A DNA stretch of 64,000 nt from Whitmania pigra (lineage: Eukaryota > Annelida > Clitellata > Hirudinida > Haemopidae). A program made the translations under genes and the position numbers. Each line of letters starts with the position of its first letter. Position 1 is the first letter of the stretch. Below, one piece after another: positions 50,050-62,560 of this stretch. The stretch lies in the NCBI GenBank assembly GCA_021613335.1, contig JAJTWR010000159.1:3505001-3569000 (forward strand), given 5' to 3'. The notes beneath the pieces are model-generated. The model saw only the letters and a list, made by a program, of their open reading frames with translations, searched no databases and was not told the origin of the DNA.

Positions 50050-51210
50050 TTTTATTTCCCAAAACTTAAAGTTGTAAGCTTCTTCAGAAGTACTTCAGAA
50101 GGTAAGTACAACTCTGAAGCAGAATACAAAGAATCTGATAAGGATGACGACAGTGAATTTGGTGAAATGGACTCAGAACTTGATTTCAATTAGCACTGTT
50201 GTTCTAGTTTTGTATCGTTTTTTTTTACTTATGTTGCAATAAATTTGTTTAACTAATCATGAACCATCACTTTTCAACAAATTAAAAAAAAACAAAACAA
50301 AACATAAAAAACAATAAAAACCCATAACAAACTCATAAAAAACACATAAAAAACTCGGACCAAATAAACATGTTTTTTTACATCTCTATGCACAACTAAT
50401 CCCTTGGGTCAGTACTTGTACTCATAAAATTGATTTTATTTCTTTATTTATTATTTTTTTTCGAAGCTCGATGTTTATACTGAAGTTTATAACATGGTTA
50501 TTGTTCATAAATCAGTTTTATTTGTAATTTTGTTTTTTCAAGTTTTTTTTGGTTTCATTTTAGTTCCGTTTTATTTTAATTTAGGTTAATTTATCCATCC
50601 CTCCATCATTTGTATAGGTCCAACCGTCTACTCTAAGAAAACCAATTCACATATTTGGTCAATAAAACTCTTTCAAGCGTCTTTATAAACAACTTCTTAT
50701 TGAAAAACATCATCCGCTTTGAAATTACATTATTTATAATTGGACATCCCACAGCGGGAGTTATTTTTCTTTTTAGGATGTCTCATGTTCATGGTTGATG
50801 TTGTGTAATTTTTAAAGTACAAATAAAAAAGAAGTTAAAAGTAAGAATAATTTAATTGTAATGTAGCTTTAGTAACCTATAATATTTTATTTAACTAGTT
50901 TACTAGTAGTACCACACAACTAAATTGAACAATGATGTAGGGTGACTTGGATGAATCTGTTTTGGTTCTAGAGAAGATATAGATCTAAGTTTATAAAACA
51001 CATTCATTACACAACTAAATAACTTCGAATTAAAGTCTGCAAATTGTGCATGGTTAAGTCTGTTAAGATATCTAAAATAAATAATTATAAATTATTAAAA
51101 TTTATTCACATAAAATTATTTTAATTAAGGACTTTAGCTGTTTTAATTTAGTCAAGTACATTATGAAGCATTTTATTTAAAATTCATGACAGAAATCACA
51201 TTTCTTTTCA
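50050..51210. other. Upstream region of lengsin copy 5
   Basis: No gene. From about 50380 it aligns with 40860-41690, the upstream region of copy 4, showing that copies 4 and 5 were duplicated together with at least 0.8 kb of 5' DNA. Confidence 0.7.
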
Positions 51211-51223
51211 AGAAACTGTTAAA

Positions 51224-52852
51224 ATGGACGAAAAGTTCGATTTCGATGAAATTTCGAGCAAAGAAGAGGAAGGATGGAAGGCTTTCGACTACATAAGGTT
51301 CAGTTTCGCCGACATGAACGGCATAAGCAGGTCAGTGGTAGTGCCAAGGAGGCATGTTCCTGCTGCTATCAAAGGAGGAGTTTCCCTGTTTGGAGGTGGT
51401 TTTGTAGAAATACAACTTTAAAAAAAATTAAATAAGATTTTAAATGAATGTTTGCCGTAAACTTGTGACAATTTTAGTTTTAATTGGTTGTCGAAGGTGT
51501 CATGGCAGTGGACTCAAGAACTAATTTGACTTTTACTAAGGAAATCATGGAGCAACATTTGCCTAACTGCAACTTCAAGCCATGCCCAGGTACATTCCAT
51601 GAGATTCCGTGGAATAGTACTGGAAAAATTAATTTCCATGAGTCGGAAGGTGTGTGTTACCAAATGATTAACCCAAACATGAACGTAGATTGTACACGAT
51701 GAGTTAAATATTTTTTCTCGTCCAGGTAAACACAAACGTAGAATTGGCCAGGTTTTATGCGAATCATTCTGGATACCTCCATTCAGAAATGGATCTCATC
51801 AAGAAGCCTGCAGTAGATACGTTCTGAGGAAGCAATTGGAAAAATTCGAGAAACTCGGATTTGTTTTCAAATCTGCATTTGAAGCGGAATTTGCAGTATA
51901 TCATCGAGACACGAATAAGCCCATTTTTGACGGCATGGATGCCAGCGCTACTTTGCGCATGTCTCAATGTGAAGATTATCTGTGCACTTTGGAAGAAAAT
52001 CTTTACAAGGCAGGTGTCGATAATTCTACAATTGTTGTAGAACATGGAGAAGGACAGTTTGAATTTGTCATGGAACCAGTAGATGGAATAAAGGGTGCGG
52101 ACACAATGTTCCTTATGAAAAATGCAATTAAGGAAATGTCTCAGAAACTTGGATACATTGCAACATTCATGGCAAAGCCCTTTACAACAAGTACAACAAC
52201 AGGGCTTCATCTGAACATGTCTCTTTGGAAGAAGGATTCTAATGGCGAACTGATTAATGCATTTTATAATCCAGAAGACAAAAATGGTCTATCAGAGTTA
52301 CATAAACATTTTATAGCAGGCCTCATTAAACACGGAAAAGCTTTGTGTGCGTTTTGCTGTCCAACTTCTAACTGTTACAGACGCATGCACAATTTTCTGG
52401 CACCGAGCAGAATTGATTGGGGAATGGATGATAGATTGGCAGCTTACAGAGCAAAAAGCGTCAGTCCTTCTGGAACGTACGTGGAAAACCGATTGCTTTC
52501 AGGCGCCTGCAACCCATATCTGGCCACCGCTTGCACGCTCGCAGCTGGTTTGGATGGAATTTTAAACAAACTCCCTCTTCAAAGTCCCAGGACCGAAAAA
52601 CCTGATTTGAACATAATTCACAAGCCAGTTGTTTTCAAGTCGGATACTGAAACTGACAAATACTTTCCTTTTTCTTTAAAGGATGCCATAGCTGCCTTAG
52701 AAGAAGACGAAACGATTAAGGAAGCACTTGGAGAAGAAATGGTACGTTGGTTTATTCAAACCAAGAAGGATCTTGACATCGCCGTAATTGAGCCTCTCGA
52801 CGAGGAAAGCAAGTGGAAAAAGGAACTGGAGCTTTTCTATGAGTTTCTGTAA
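51224..52852 (+). CDS. LGSN: Lengsin-like glutamine-synthetase-fold protein, copy 5, intact
   Basis: Exons: 51224-51395, 51497-51649, 51726-52852; lengths 172, 153 and 1127, the same as copy 2; 483 aa. It keeps the FEAEF, GEGQFEF, TTGLH, WGMDDR, ENR and NPYL blocks in the same order as copy 2, and ends in KKELELFYEFL. Acceptors are CGAAG (51496) and CGTCCAG (51725). The donor after exon 1 (GGAG|GTGGTT) is weak. Intron 2 (76 nt) is almost identical to that of copies 1 and 2, although exons 1 and 3 differ much more. Private differences include EEISSKEEEG-type changes in exon 1 and KSDTETDK near the C-terminus. It is the best-preserved plus-strand member next to copy 6. Enzyme activity is unknown. 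Confidence 0.93.
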
Positions 52853-54375
52853 AACATGAACACATGAATTTTTGTTGACATTGTAAGGTTATCACAGAAA
52901 ATATTTACGTTCAATATGTACGTCTTATTCTAGAACGTTTTGTCCGATCCGGTTTTTGTGGAAAGTATGAATTTGATGCTCACATTTTCAAGTATGGCTT
53001 GTTTTTTATTTGAATTTTGAATCTAGACTAACGCTAGTTTTTAATATTGAACGATTTATTTTTTCATTTATGGTAAGATTTTTTGCTTTTCTTAGTTAAC
53101 CACGCATTAGTTATAACTGTGAATCATTAGTGAATAAAGATATTTTTGAACTTCCCGAAGCTTAATTGTTCAATTTGCAGTTTGCTTGAAACCTGATAGA
53201 TAAAACAACAGATTGGTGTATATTTGGTTTGATCGCAAAATGGAATTGGGTACTTTAGAATGATGATTTGTAGGATGATGTAGTAGTTTGAGACGCGATC
53301 CAATAAACCAGTTTTGCACGAGGTGAACTTATGCTTTCTTTATCAGCATGCACCGACATTTTTATCCACATCAACAAAATAAATGATTTAAGATTAAAAA
53401 TGCGCTGCATCACTAAAGAACTTTGCGAAAAATACTAAACCATGTACAATTAGGCCAAAATCCGACAACCATCATCGCCACGACACCTACAGTAGAGCGG
53501 GGTATACATCGACGATACAAGCCTGACCAACTATCAACGACCAGGAAGAGTAACAAATGCGGAATGTGAATGAATTATTTAATGCTTACATTAAAAGTAG
53601 TCCCTGTCGGAATGCGCGTGCTATTGTTTACCATATTAATTGCTATAAAATTATTAGAATTGAATGTCACAATATAAGTAATTTAGTAGTTTTTTAAGAG
53701 ACTCCATATTTTGAATAACATTCATGCAGCATGATTTATGTGTAACGAGTTGCTTAAGGTCTTTTTTGAGGAAATGATTTTACCACTTTAATTATCAAAT
53801 TCTCAGTAAACTACATCCAATCCTGTAGATTTTGATTCGTTTTTGATTAAAGGTTAAAATAATTATTTTTAAACTGAAAGAAGTATTGATGGTTATGACA
53901 TTGAAGTATTTAGAAATATTTATCGATCACAGGTCATGAAACATTTACATGAAGTGTTCAAAGACCCTTCGAAACTTGGTGCCATGGTGAACTGAGACCA
54001 CCCTGAGGCATTGGTTACATTTATTTAACAATTAATTTTATTTGTCACGATTACTTCAATATTTTCTTGTTTTTTTTAAGTCCGTTTTTGTTTTTGCAGA
54101 ATCGTTTGGATTATTTGATGGAAGATCTAATCAAACTCATAAGAATACTTTGAGCGAAGTCATGATTTCATATCAAATTTCTACTTGATACTTTTAAAAA
54201 TGTCTTCTAAGATATTCTAAGATCGGTGTAAATGGCGTGATATTATTTATTTAAGGTTTGGTTCACGTACTTGTTGTTTAGGTTGCTGAAGAACGACTTG
54301 ATCTGGCTCTAAATGCTAAGAATAAGTTTTGACCTACTCATCGAGTTGTGCTGAGGACATTTTTAAAATACTTCT
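52853..54375. other. 3' flank of lengsin copy 5, no gene seen
   Basis: The first 190 bp align with the interrupted flank of copy 4. The rest is AT-rich with no recognised feature. Confidence 0.5.
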
Positions 54376-55671
54376 ACATGGTTCATACAGGAACTTGAAA
54401 ACCAAAATTTAGGACTTTTTTAGGACTTTTTAAGACCTTCTACTCCATTTTTTAGGACCAACAATAATAACAAAAATAACGATATTTAGATTTTAATTAT
54501 TCATTTTTGTATAATTTAGACATATATCGTAAGACAGTAACACGTAAAAGTTCATAATATCGATTTATTTAAATAAAAATCAATTTTCCAAGTCTTTCTC
54601 TAAAGTTTCAATTTCTGTCACTTTTGCCTTGCTATCTTTCCTCAGGCTGTTTACCTGGACCAAAAGATCCATGTTCTTGGTTCTTACACTTTTGTCCATT
54701 AATATTCGAAATTCTCTGTCCAACATATCCCTGTCATGATTTAGAGTCTTCTGCTTCTTCCTCAGCATGATCATGTCCTCTTCATCTGCTTTTCGTTTTG
54801 AGATTACAGCTGCCTGTCGCTCTTCCTCATGCAAGGTATCCAAATAAAATTTATATCTTTGTCTCGATGCTTTAAAATGGCTCAGGACAGATTTATCTAT
54901 CCTAAAATTGCCTATACCTCCAACACTGTTAACATGGTCTCTAATTATCCTCCTTGCATTCAAGTTCTTCTCTTTTTGATTCTCACAAATCCATACTTTT
55001 ATTTACGAAACCTCTTTCAACAGATGCCTGACTATGACTCAAAGTTAGCAAAACTGTTACTATCTGTATGCAATCTTCATCATCATATCGATTCCCAGCA
55101 ACTGATGGGAAAGCCTCTACAGAATCACAACTTGTCTGAGGTTCAAGTACATCACTCACTGATGCAATATCAACTGATCTGCTTGCAAACGAAACTGTTC
55201 AACGGTTGAGAGCCTTTGCATGATGTAACATTGTCGCAATGTTATTTTCCTCAAACGTGTTCCCAATTTCGAAGAGTCAAAGTTCTTTTTGCAAGCTCAA
55301 CAATACGCCTTTTGGGAATCTGTAGTATTCCTTCTCAGGCAACTCCATTCTTCATTGTCTAGCCATTTGCTATTGAAAACACAAAGTCCAGGCATATCAA
55401 AACTTAAAGGATCAAACAGACAAGCGAACGAACGTAACAGGAAACTTAATTGGGTGAGGCTAGAACAATGAGACTGCAAGAACAAAGGGACCGATTTCAC
55501 GCTAATTGTTATTTCAATAAAACTTATGAACATTATTATTTTTTAACCTTTATCATTTTTTAGGACTTTTTTTTTAATTTTTAGGACCTCCTTCACTTTT
55601 TTAGGAAAAAAGTACTAAAAAAACCGAATTTCGGAAATTTAGGACTTTTTAGGACATGTACGAACCATGCT
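54376..55671 (-). mobile_element. hAT-like element with terminal repeats and 8-bp target duplication
   Basis: The left end CATGGTTCATACAGGAAC and the right end (reverse complement CATGGTTCGTACATGTCC) form terminal inverted repeats. Both are followed inward by AGGACTTTTTAGGAC-type subterminal repeats. The flanks ACTTCTAC (left) and GCTTCTAC (right) look like an 8-bp target duplication with one change. The minus-strand transposase C-terminus is inside. Confidence 0.75.
54580..55215 (-). pseudogene. hAT transposase C-terminal region, broken
   Basis: The minus strand reads LTLSHSQASVERGF (the hAT dimerisation signature) near 55030-55070, then a frame break. It continues as a 127-codon frame (54580-54963) with RRIIRDHVNSVGGI and a long coiled-coil tail rich in Lys, Glu and Arg. 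The N-terminal catalytic half is missing. It lies inside the terminal repeats at 54376-55671. Confidence 0.7.
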
Positions 55672-56149
55672 TCTACTACTTCAGAAGACTAATTGATTAA
55701 TTGATGTAACAGTTGGTTAGTCTTGGACATTTTCAAAATAATTCATTCAGCTTCATAAATTCTTTAATACTCAGAAATAGTTAGCAAAATTTCTTCTTTG
55801 AGTGATAATTCTATTTTTCGCACTGCCATATATTTATTTTATTTTTCTTTGCCATGCTAAACTTCAGAAAATTTTGAAACGTTATGCTGGATTTCTTTTG
55901 AATCACAATTAGCTTTCAAGTCTTAACATGACATACATTTGCTAGTATTTGATTTGGGAGATATGTTGCAATTTTTCTTAAAAATTCATCTGTTTTTAAA
56001 GTGAATAACTTTGTTGATGGGTTAGTTACAAGGCTCCGTGTTGCAAAGCTTTATCAAGATTCAAGAAATGTTTCATAACTTTCACGCAAGTTTTTTCCTG
56101 CAAACTGTGAACATCATAGAGGAAACTAAACACTGAACTAATTTTTTTG

Positions 56150-56660
56150 CATCAGAGTGAATCCTTCTTCAACTGATTGTATAGCCCTTTAGTAAAGTAA
56201 CAAAAACAGCAAAGTAAGTTTACTTTGAATTTGTCTTTTAGATTCTGAAAAGGTTCGTCGTCATCTCCTTCGTATGCAAATTGTTTCTTCTTTTTTTGGA
56301 TAGGGTTTGTTTCGGTTTCGAAAAGTGCTGGTATCTCTAAATCTACAGCAATTTCAGCTGCACCCACCAGTGTTTTCTCAAACTCCGTGTCTTTTCTGCG
56401 GTTTACGAAAAACTTCTGTTTAATCTATTAAATTATTAATCTGTTTATATTAAAGAAGGCTGTTGCTTCTAAGCAACACTTTGCAGCATCATTAACAACC
56501 AAATTCAAGGTACGTGCACGGCATGGAACAAACAATACTCGGGGATTGACATCTAAAATTTGCCGTTTTACGCCATTTTTCCCCCTTCATATTGCTGCCA
56601 TTGTCATAGCCCTGACCGCGTAAATTTTCGATAGATAGACATCTTTTCTAACTGCTGAAG
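56150..56660 (-). pseudogene. zf-MYM/DUF4371 hAT transposase relic
   Basis: The minus strand reads, from high to low coordinate, GQGYDNGSNMKG (56590-56625), RARTLNLVVNDAAKCCLEAT (about 56465-56530), then a frame with EIPALFETETNPIQKKKK (56270-56340). These are DUF4371-hAT blocks with frame breaks between them. Confidence 0.7.
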
Positions 56661-57067
56661 TACTTAAGTAGCCAGTCGACGACAATAAATTTTCATTATT
56701 TACAGCGCCAGATTTTGAATTCGAGATGGCGTCACCGGATATGGCGGTATTTGGCCGTAACGTAAGTAAATTTGTGATAAATTTATTCGATGCAATTCAT
56801 TTCATCCAGCGGATAAAATGTAATAAATATTGCAATAAAACAAAAAATATTAATGTCAATAAACTACACAATTTAATTCCATGTTTACAGGTCGGCCGCG
56901 GCTCACTTCACTAAAATATTACTCAAACAAGGGCGGCAAGTTTTAGATATCTCTATTTCTACGTATCTTTTAGTTCCGCCCTAGGCCCTAGTGGTTAAAC
57001 CGGCCCTGGTTGTTAGTTGTGATAATGACCTTCAAAATACATTTCCTTCAATCTAAATGACTCTCTA

Positions 57068-57181
57068 GTAGCTGCCGCACATGGAGGAGATGAAACACTT
57101 TGGCGAGAGGGTCACGCACTGGAACAAGTGGGTGGATATCTTAGAGGATGGCAAAGCTATTAAAATTTTCGTCGAAAGCGG
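57068..57181 (+). other. Exon-like GC-richer segment of unknown origin
   Basis: An open stretch reading MEEMKHFGERVTHWNK and then WVDILEDGKAIKIFVES, ending AGCG|GTAAAT like a splice donor. Its composition stands out from the AT-rich flanks. I do not recognise the protein and see no partner exon nearby. Confidence 0.3.
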
Positions 57182-57731
57182 TAAATAATTGAATTTTTTT
57201 AAATTAATTAAAATGCATTTTTTCAAAATTTAATTCATTTTCACTAATTTTTATTTTATAATTGATTTACTTGATTTTTTCTTATATTTTCCAAATGACT
57301 GGGAGGGCCATTCCCCCTCCCCCACCCTCGCCTAAATACGCCCTTGGTGCCGCATTATCCTTAAACATTGCAAACATGTCGCAAAATTATTTTTGCATTC
57401 TTAAAATGCCACTTTCAACAGCACAATCCCGTTTGCTTAAATTGTCGGTAAGTGAATAACAATTTGAGAACAAGGAAATGATTGGAGTTATAAAAAACAT
57501 CCAAACGAATTTGAAGCCTCAATTTTATGTGCTCCAAGACTGTATATGGGTTTGGCTGAAAGTAAAAAATTTCAAAGTTCAAAGTCATAATTTTGTGTTT
57601 TAAAAGGGAGAACGAATCTGATATTTTACTTTGTAATGTGTGAACTATAAGATATGTCTTGAAATTTACTGTTTAATCTAAAACATTATTTTAGATGATA
57701 TTTGTATTTAGATGAGAATATATCGATAAAA

Positions 57732-59588
57732 ATGACCGAGAACTTTAATTTTAACGAAATTATAAAAAAAGAAAAGGCTGATAATAAAGAATTTGATTAC
57801 ATTCGGTTCACTATATCAGATATTAATGGTATTGGTAAGTCAATAGCTGTTCCAAGAAGACATGCTGAAACTGCTTTTAAAAGTGGAGTTTTCTTTTTTC
57901 AAGGTAAACATAAAAAACTTTAATAAAATAACAAAACTAAATAATAAATGATTTTACTCAACCATGATCAATTCATGAATTATTAGATACATTTACTTTT
58001 CTACTGCTAAGGGCTTGTGGCTATGGATCCAAGAACAAATCTGACTTTCACAAGAGAGGTTATGGAGTTACACATGCTAAACTTTAATTTTGTCCCGATT
58101 CCAGACACATTCCACGAGCTTCCGTGGAGTGGGCAGACTTCATATGATAATCCAGAGGGTATATTTTTTAATAATAAATTTTATCATATTGAATAGCATG
58201 AAATCTTATAAACGTTTCATGTTCACCCTACAAAGTACCACTAAAATCGTTGTTTAAATTATAGTTGATGTTTTCATAATGCACTTATTTTTCGTAATAA
58301 AATGAACCTCAAGATGTCCACATTTCGATATTAGAAATTTAATCATTCGACAAATCAATTATTTTTCTTATTCCACGAATAACGATGTTAGTTTCATCAT
58401 ATAATCTGATAGTTAAACATTTGTTAAAAGTAATTTCACACTTGACAACTTTCTTTTGCAGATAAAATTAAGCGTAAAATTGGCCAGGTTTTATGTGAGG
58501 CATCATGGATCCCTCCATACAGGAATGGTTCCCGTCAAGATTGTTGCAGCAGATTCGTGTTGAGAAAGCAGTTGGCCAAAATTGAAAAACTCGGATTTAT
58601 TTTCAAATCTGGCTTTGAAGCGGAGTTTTCAGTTTTTCATCGCGACACTAATAAAGCACTATTTGATGGCACGGATTTCTATTCTACATTGCGACTGGCT
58701 CAGTTTGAAAACTTTTTATATCACCTGGAAGAAAACTTGCATAAAGCTGGTGTTGATATCAATACTCTAGTCATAGAACATGGAGACGGGCAGTTTGAAT
58801 TTGGTATGGAACCAGTGGATGGAATAAAGGGTGCAGATACTATGTTTATAATGAAACATGCTATAAAAGAGATCAGTCAAAATCTTGGGTACATTGCTAC
58901 ATTTATGGCTAAACCTTTTCCCATTAGCTCCACAACAGGGCTTCATCTGAACATGTCCCTTTGGAAAAGAAATTCTAATTGCGAGTTGGAAAATGCGTTT
59001 TATGACCCGAATGACAAGAATGGCCTATCAGCCCTTCACCGTCATTGGATAGCAGGTCTTATTAAACATGGAAAGGCTTTGTGTGCGTTTTGCTGTCCAA
59101 CATCTAATTGTTACAGACGTATGCATGCTTTCGTGACACCGAGCAAGATAGAGTGGGGAATAGACGACAGATTGGCAGCTTACAGAGCAAAAAGCGTCAG
59201 TCCTTCTGGAACGTACGTGGAAAACCGATTGCCTTCGGGCGCCTGCAACCCATATCTGGCCACTGCTTGCACGATCGCAGCTGGTTTGGATGGAATTTTA
59301 AACAAACTCCCCCTTCAAAGTCCCAGGACCGAAAAACCTGATTTGAACATAATTCACGAGCCAGTTGTTTTTAAGCCGGATACTGAAACTGACAAATACT
59401 TTCCTTTTTCCTTAAAAGATGCCATAGCTGCCTTAGAAGAAGACGAAACGATTAAGGAAGCACTTGGAGAAGAAATGGTACGTTGGTTTATTCAAACCAA
59501 GAAGGATCTTGACATCGCCGTAATTGAGCCTCTCGACGAGGAAAGCAAGTGGAAAAAGGAACAGGAGCTCTTCTATGAGTTCTTGTAA
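57732..59588 (+). CDS. LGSN: Lengsin-like glutamine-synthetase-fold protein, copy 6, intact and most divergent
   Basis: Exons: 57732-57903, 58012-58158, 58462-59588; 1446 nt, 481 aa. Splice sites are strong (CAAG|GTAAAC; TTTTGCAG before exon 3) and define the gene model for the whole cluster. The start is the ATG at 57732 (MTENFNFNEI), aligned with the other copies; an in-frame ATG lies 30 bp upstream, in what is probably 5' UTR. Exon 1, exon 2 and the first 700 bp of exon 3 are clearly diverged from the other copies. From about 59168 to 59580 the DNA becomes nearly identical to copies 4 and 5, which points to gene conversion. The motifs FEAEF, GDGQFEF, TTGLH, DDR, ENR and NPYL are present. 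Introns 1 and 2 are unrelated to those of the other copies. Confidence 0.95.
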
Positions 59589-60330
59589 TATATTGATGAA
59601 TATATAATAATATGATGAATTCATGCATACTTGCTGAAGCATACTAATACTACTATTTTTCTTGTGTGATGTTTTTGCCTTCGAGAAATTACAGTCAACG
59701 TTCTCGACAATTATGTGGTGGCCATAAATATGCACTTGAAACTTGTTGATTATTGAACTACCTATTGAAATTCGAAATGTGTGCGATCCATAACTAAAAA
59801 AACAATTCTATTATTATTATATATAAATAATATAAATATAAAATAGTATAAATCCAAGTAACTCATAAGATATAAAATCATATAATATCGGTAATCTCTT
59901 ACACATTTATAGATACTACTAGTGTCCGACCTATAATCGTATCGGGTATAGTATCGGTACCGAGGTTCACAGTACCGGTAAATATCGGTATCGACCATGG
60001 TTTGTTTGCCGATACCGATGCTTAGGGTTAGGTTAGATAATAAAAACTTTTAAAAAGTCAAAACTATAAAAACTTTTTACAAATTACTTGGGTTCCTCTT
60101 CTGCGACTTTCAATGTTTAATTTTTTTGTTTGTATTTAAGTTATAATTACAGCGAGCTTAAGAAACACTGTTTCGACAATGAGTCATTAGCTAAGTTCAT
60201 TGTGGGAATATTTCACAATAATTGCTACTGACCATTCAAAATGACTTGTAATAAGTGTGTAAAGATGGTATCACGATGGTATATACGGAGGTTGGTAAAT
60301 CTCAACTTGCAATACCTCCAACCTCGTCAA
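59589..60330. other. 3' flank of copy 6, no gene seen
   Basis: Contains a cluster of degenerate TATCGGTAT / ATACCGATA motifs (59930-60025), perhaps the end of a mobile element, followed by GGGTTAGGTTAG. The 78-codon minus-strand frame here is Tyr-rich low-complexity sequence, not a gene. Confidence 0.45.
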
Positions 60331-60339
60331 TCATTTGCG

Positions 60340-60725
60340 TCGTCATCATCCCAATTCCTTAAAGAATGTGGAGTAGACTGAAGAAGCAAGAGAAGAAAGC
60401 TGCCGGAATCACCACTGCAGTGACATCATCAGGCGCAAGTTCAAAGCAGCCTACTAATGACCAAGCATTTGATAAAGCAAAAATCTTTGGACGTAAATGT
60501 CAAAAAATCAATGATAATTCTGAGACAGGCTGATTGCAAAGTTCATTGCACTTGATGGCATGCCATTCGAGATGGCTAACAATAAAGCACTGCATCGAAT
60601 TCTGCAAGCCCTGGAACATATAAATAAATTTCCAAGTTCAAAATGTTTCAGAACCCCACTCATTCCAAATATTTATTAAGTATTAGTTGCTAAGGTAGCT
60701 GAAAGCATTACACGTGATAAAGGGA
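60340..60725 (+). pseudogene. BED-type hAT transposase N-terminal relic
   Basis: Plus-strand frames with breaks read KKAAGITTAVTSS, then FIALDGMPFEMANNKALHRI, LQALEHINKFPSS and LIPNIY. This matches the post-BED region of hAT transposases. Stops and frame shifts are present. Confidence 0.6.
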
Positions 60726-60736
60726 TTTTTTAAAGT

Positions 60737-62560
60737 TGTTTATGAATCAAACAAATAAACCGTTATATACACAGAAAAAACAAAAAGCGAAAGCACTAAA
60801 TAAATTCAAATAAACCCAAAGGGCCAGCCTTAAGGGAGCACATGTTTCCGCTGACGGACTGACCCTGAAGGTAGTTATAAACAAAATCATAAGCTATACA
60901 CTTCCATTCAATAAATATTGTTTGCACTACATTTTGAATAGTGAATAAAGTAATTTGAAAGGACATGTGTTTAACTGAGTTAGATCCTTGATAGATAAAG
61001 GTATAAAGGAGTAAAGTCTTGGGCCATAACATTGAATTGAGAATAATTTAAGAGTGGTTTTGGAAAAAACGGACTATATTTATGTGTATTACGTGGAAAG
61101 TATGAAGGATTGTTGTAGTTATTGCTTGATATGAAATAACCAAAAAATATTTTGGGAAGAGAATTGAAATCATATGAAAACATGAAAAGAGCAATTTGTA
61201 AATTACGAATTTGCTTTATATTTACCATACTATTGTTAAAGAAAGCAAAGACAGTTGATGACGAAGGTGATAATAAGAAAATTATTCGTAATTGTGTGTC
61301 ATAAGTAGATACCCATATTATATTGCGGTAAGTTAGGTACGAGTAAATAAGAGAGAAATATAACAGAAGAGCTACTTTTGTGTATAAATAGCCTAATCCT
61401 AGAAATTACACTAATGTTCTTAGAAACATGATTTTGAACGTAAGAGATATGTTTGAGCCAAGATAAGTGCTCATCAATAAAAACCCTCAAATATCTAATA
61501 CTCTGTTAAGGAAAGCATTATTTATAGAAAGAGAAGAGTTATATTCAATTACCCTTTTACAAGGTTGAAAAATAATGAAATTAGTTTTGTTAATATTAAC
61601 AGATAAACAGTTTTAACGAACCAATTATTAAAAAAATTTCAATTCATTATTTAGTAAAGTAATAAGATAATTTACATTTTCCCCGGATATATACACCACT
61701 ATATCATCTGCAGATAGCAACACTTTAATTAAACTCGAGGAACACTGAAAATCATTCATATAAATGTGGAAGAAGAGAGGACCCAGAATGGAGCCCTGAG
61801 GAACACAATAGTCAATTAAAGTATCAGAAGAACAAACATCATTATACATAACTCTTTGTACTCTATTAGATAAATAATTTTGGAACCAATTTAAAACAAC
61901 ACATCTAACAAACGTAAGATTCAAGTTGGCTCAACAATATCTAATGGTTAACGTATCAAAAGATCGAGAAACACAGCAAGACAAACTTCACCAATATCAT
62001 TCACCAATAGCTTCATAAACAGCAGACTGAAGTAATAATAAAAGCATATAAGTCGAGTGATTTTTTTCTGAAACCAAATTGAGATTCATGAAATAAATTA
62101 AATCTGAATTTGGAAAAATAAAACAAAATAGATATTGGTCTATAATTATTAAGATTACATCTATCACCAGATCTGTATAGGGGAATCACTCTGGCAGACT
62201 TAAGTTTACAAGGTATGAGACCAGTACGAAAAGATGACTTAAAAATAGAAGATAATACTACTAGGGAATACTACTAGCTATATTTTTTCCAATATGGGAA
62301 AATGGTGATTAAAATGATTTGCAATATCTGCTGGATTAAGTAATTCATCCTTGTCATTAAAAAATGAAAAAGGATTATTTTTGACATTAGACTTACATCC
62401 AATTAAAGATTTAATTTTTATTTTAAGTTTTATGCATATTTGATTTGAGTTTAAGAAATGTTTGACATAATAACGTTTGTTCATGGCTAGTTTAGTTTTC
62501 TTGAAAATGTTTCTAAAAGAAATAACTTTATTGCTTTATTGAAATATTGTAATTGCTACA
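60737..62560 (-). pseudogene. Second non-LTR retrotransposon, decayed
   Basis: Minus-strand reverse transcriptase fragments in order: NKRYYVKHFLNSNQ (62278-62484), then VLNWFQNYLSNRVQRV, YCVPQGSILGPLFF and ADDIVVYI (61628-61924), then FIDEHLSWLKHI and ISRIRLF (61299-61490). Stops and frame shifts separate them. The 3' region (60737-61030) is the parent type of the fragment in MOCS3 intron 2. Confidence 0.8.

Noticed and set aside
49579..50077. Plus-strand frames of 100-118 codons
   Set aside because: They are antisense to a broken LINE reverse transcriptase read on the minus strand.
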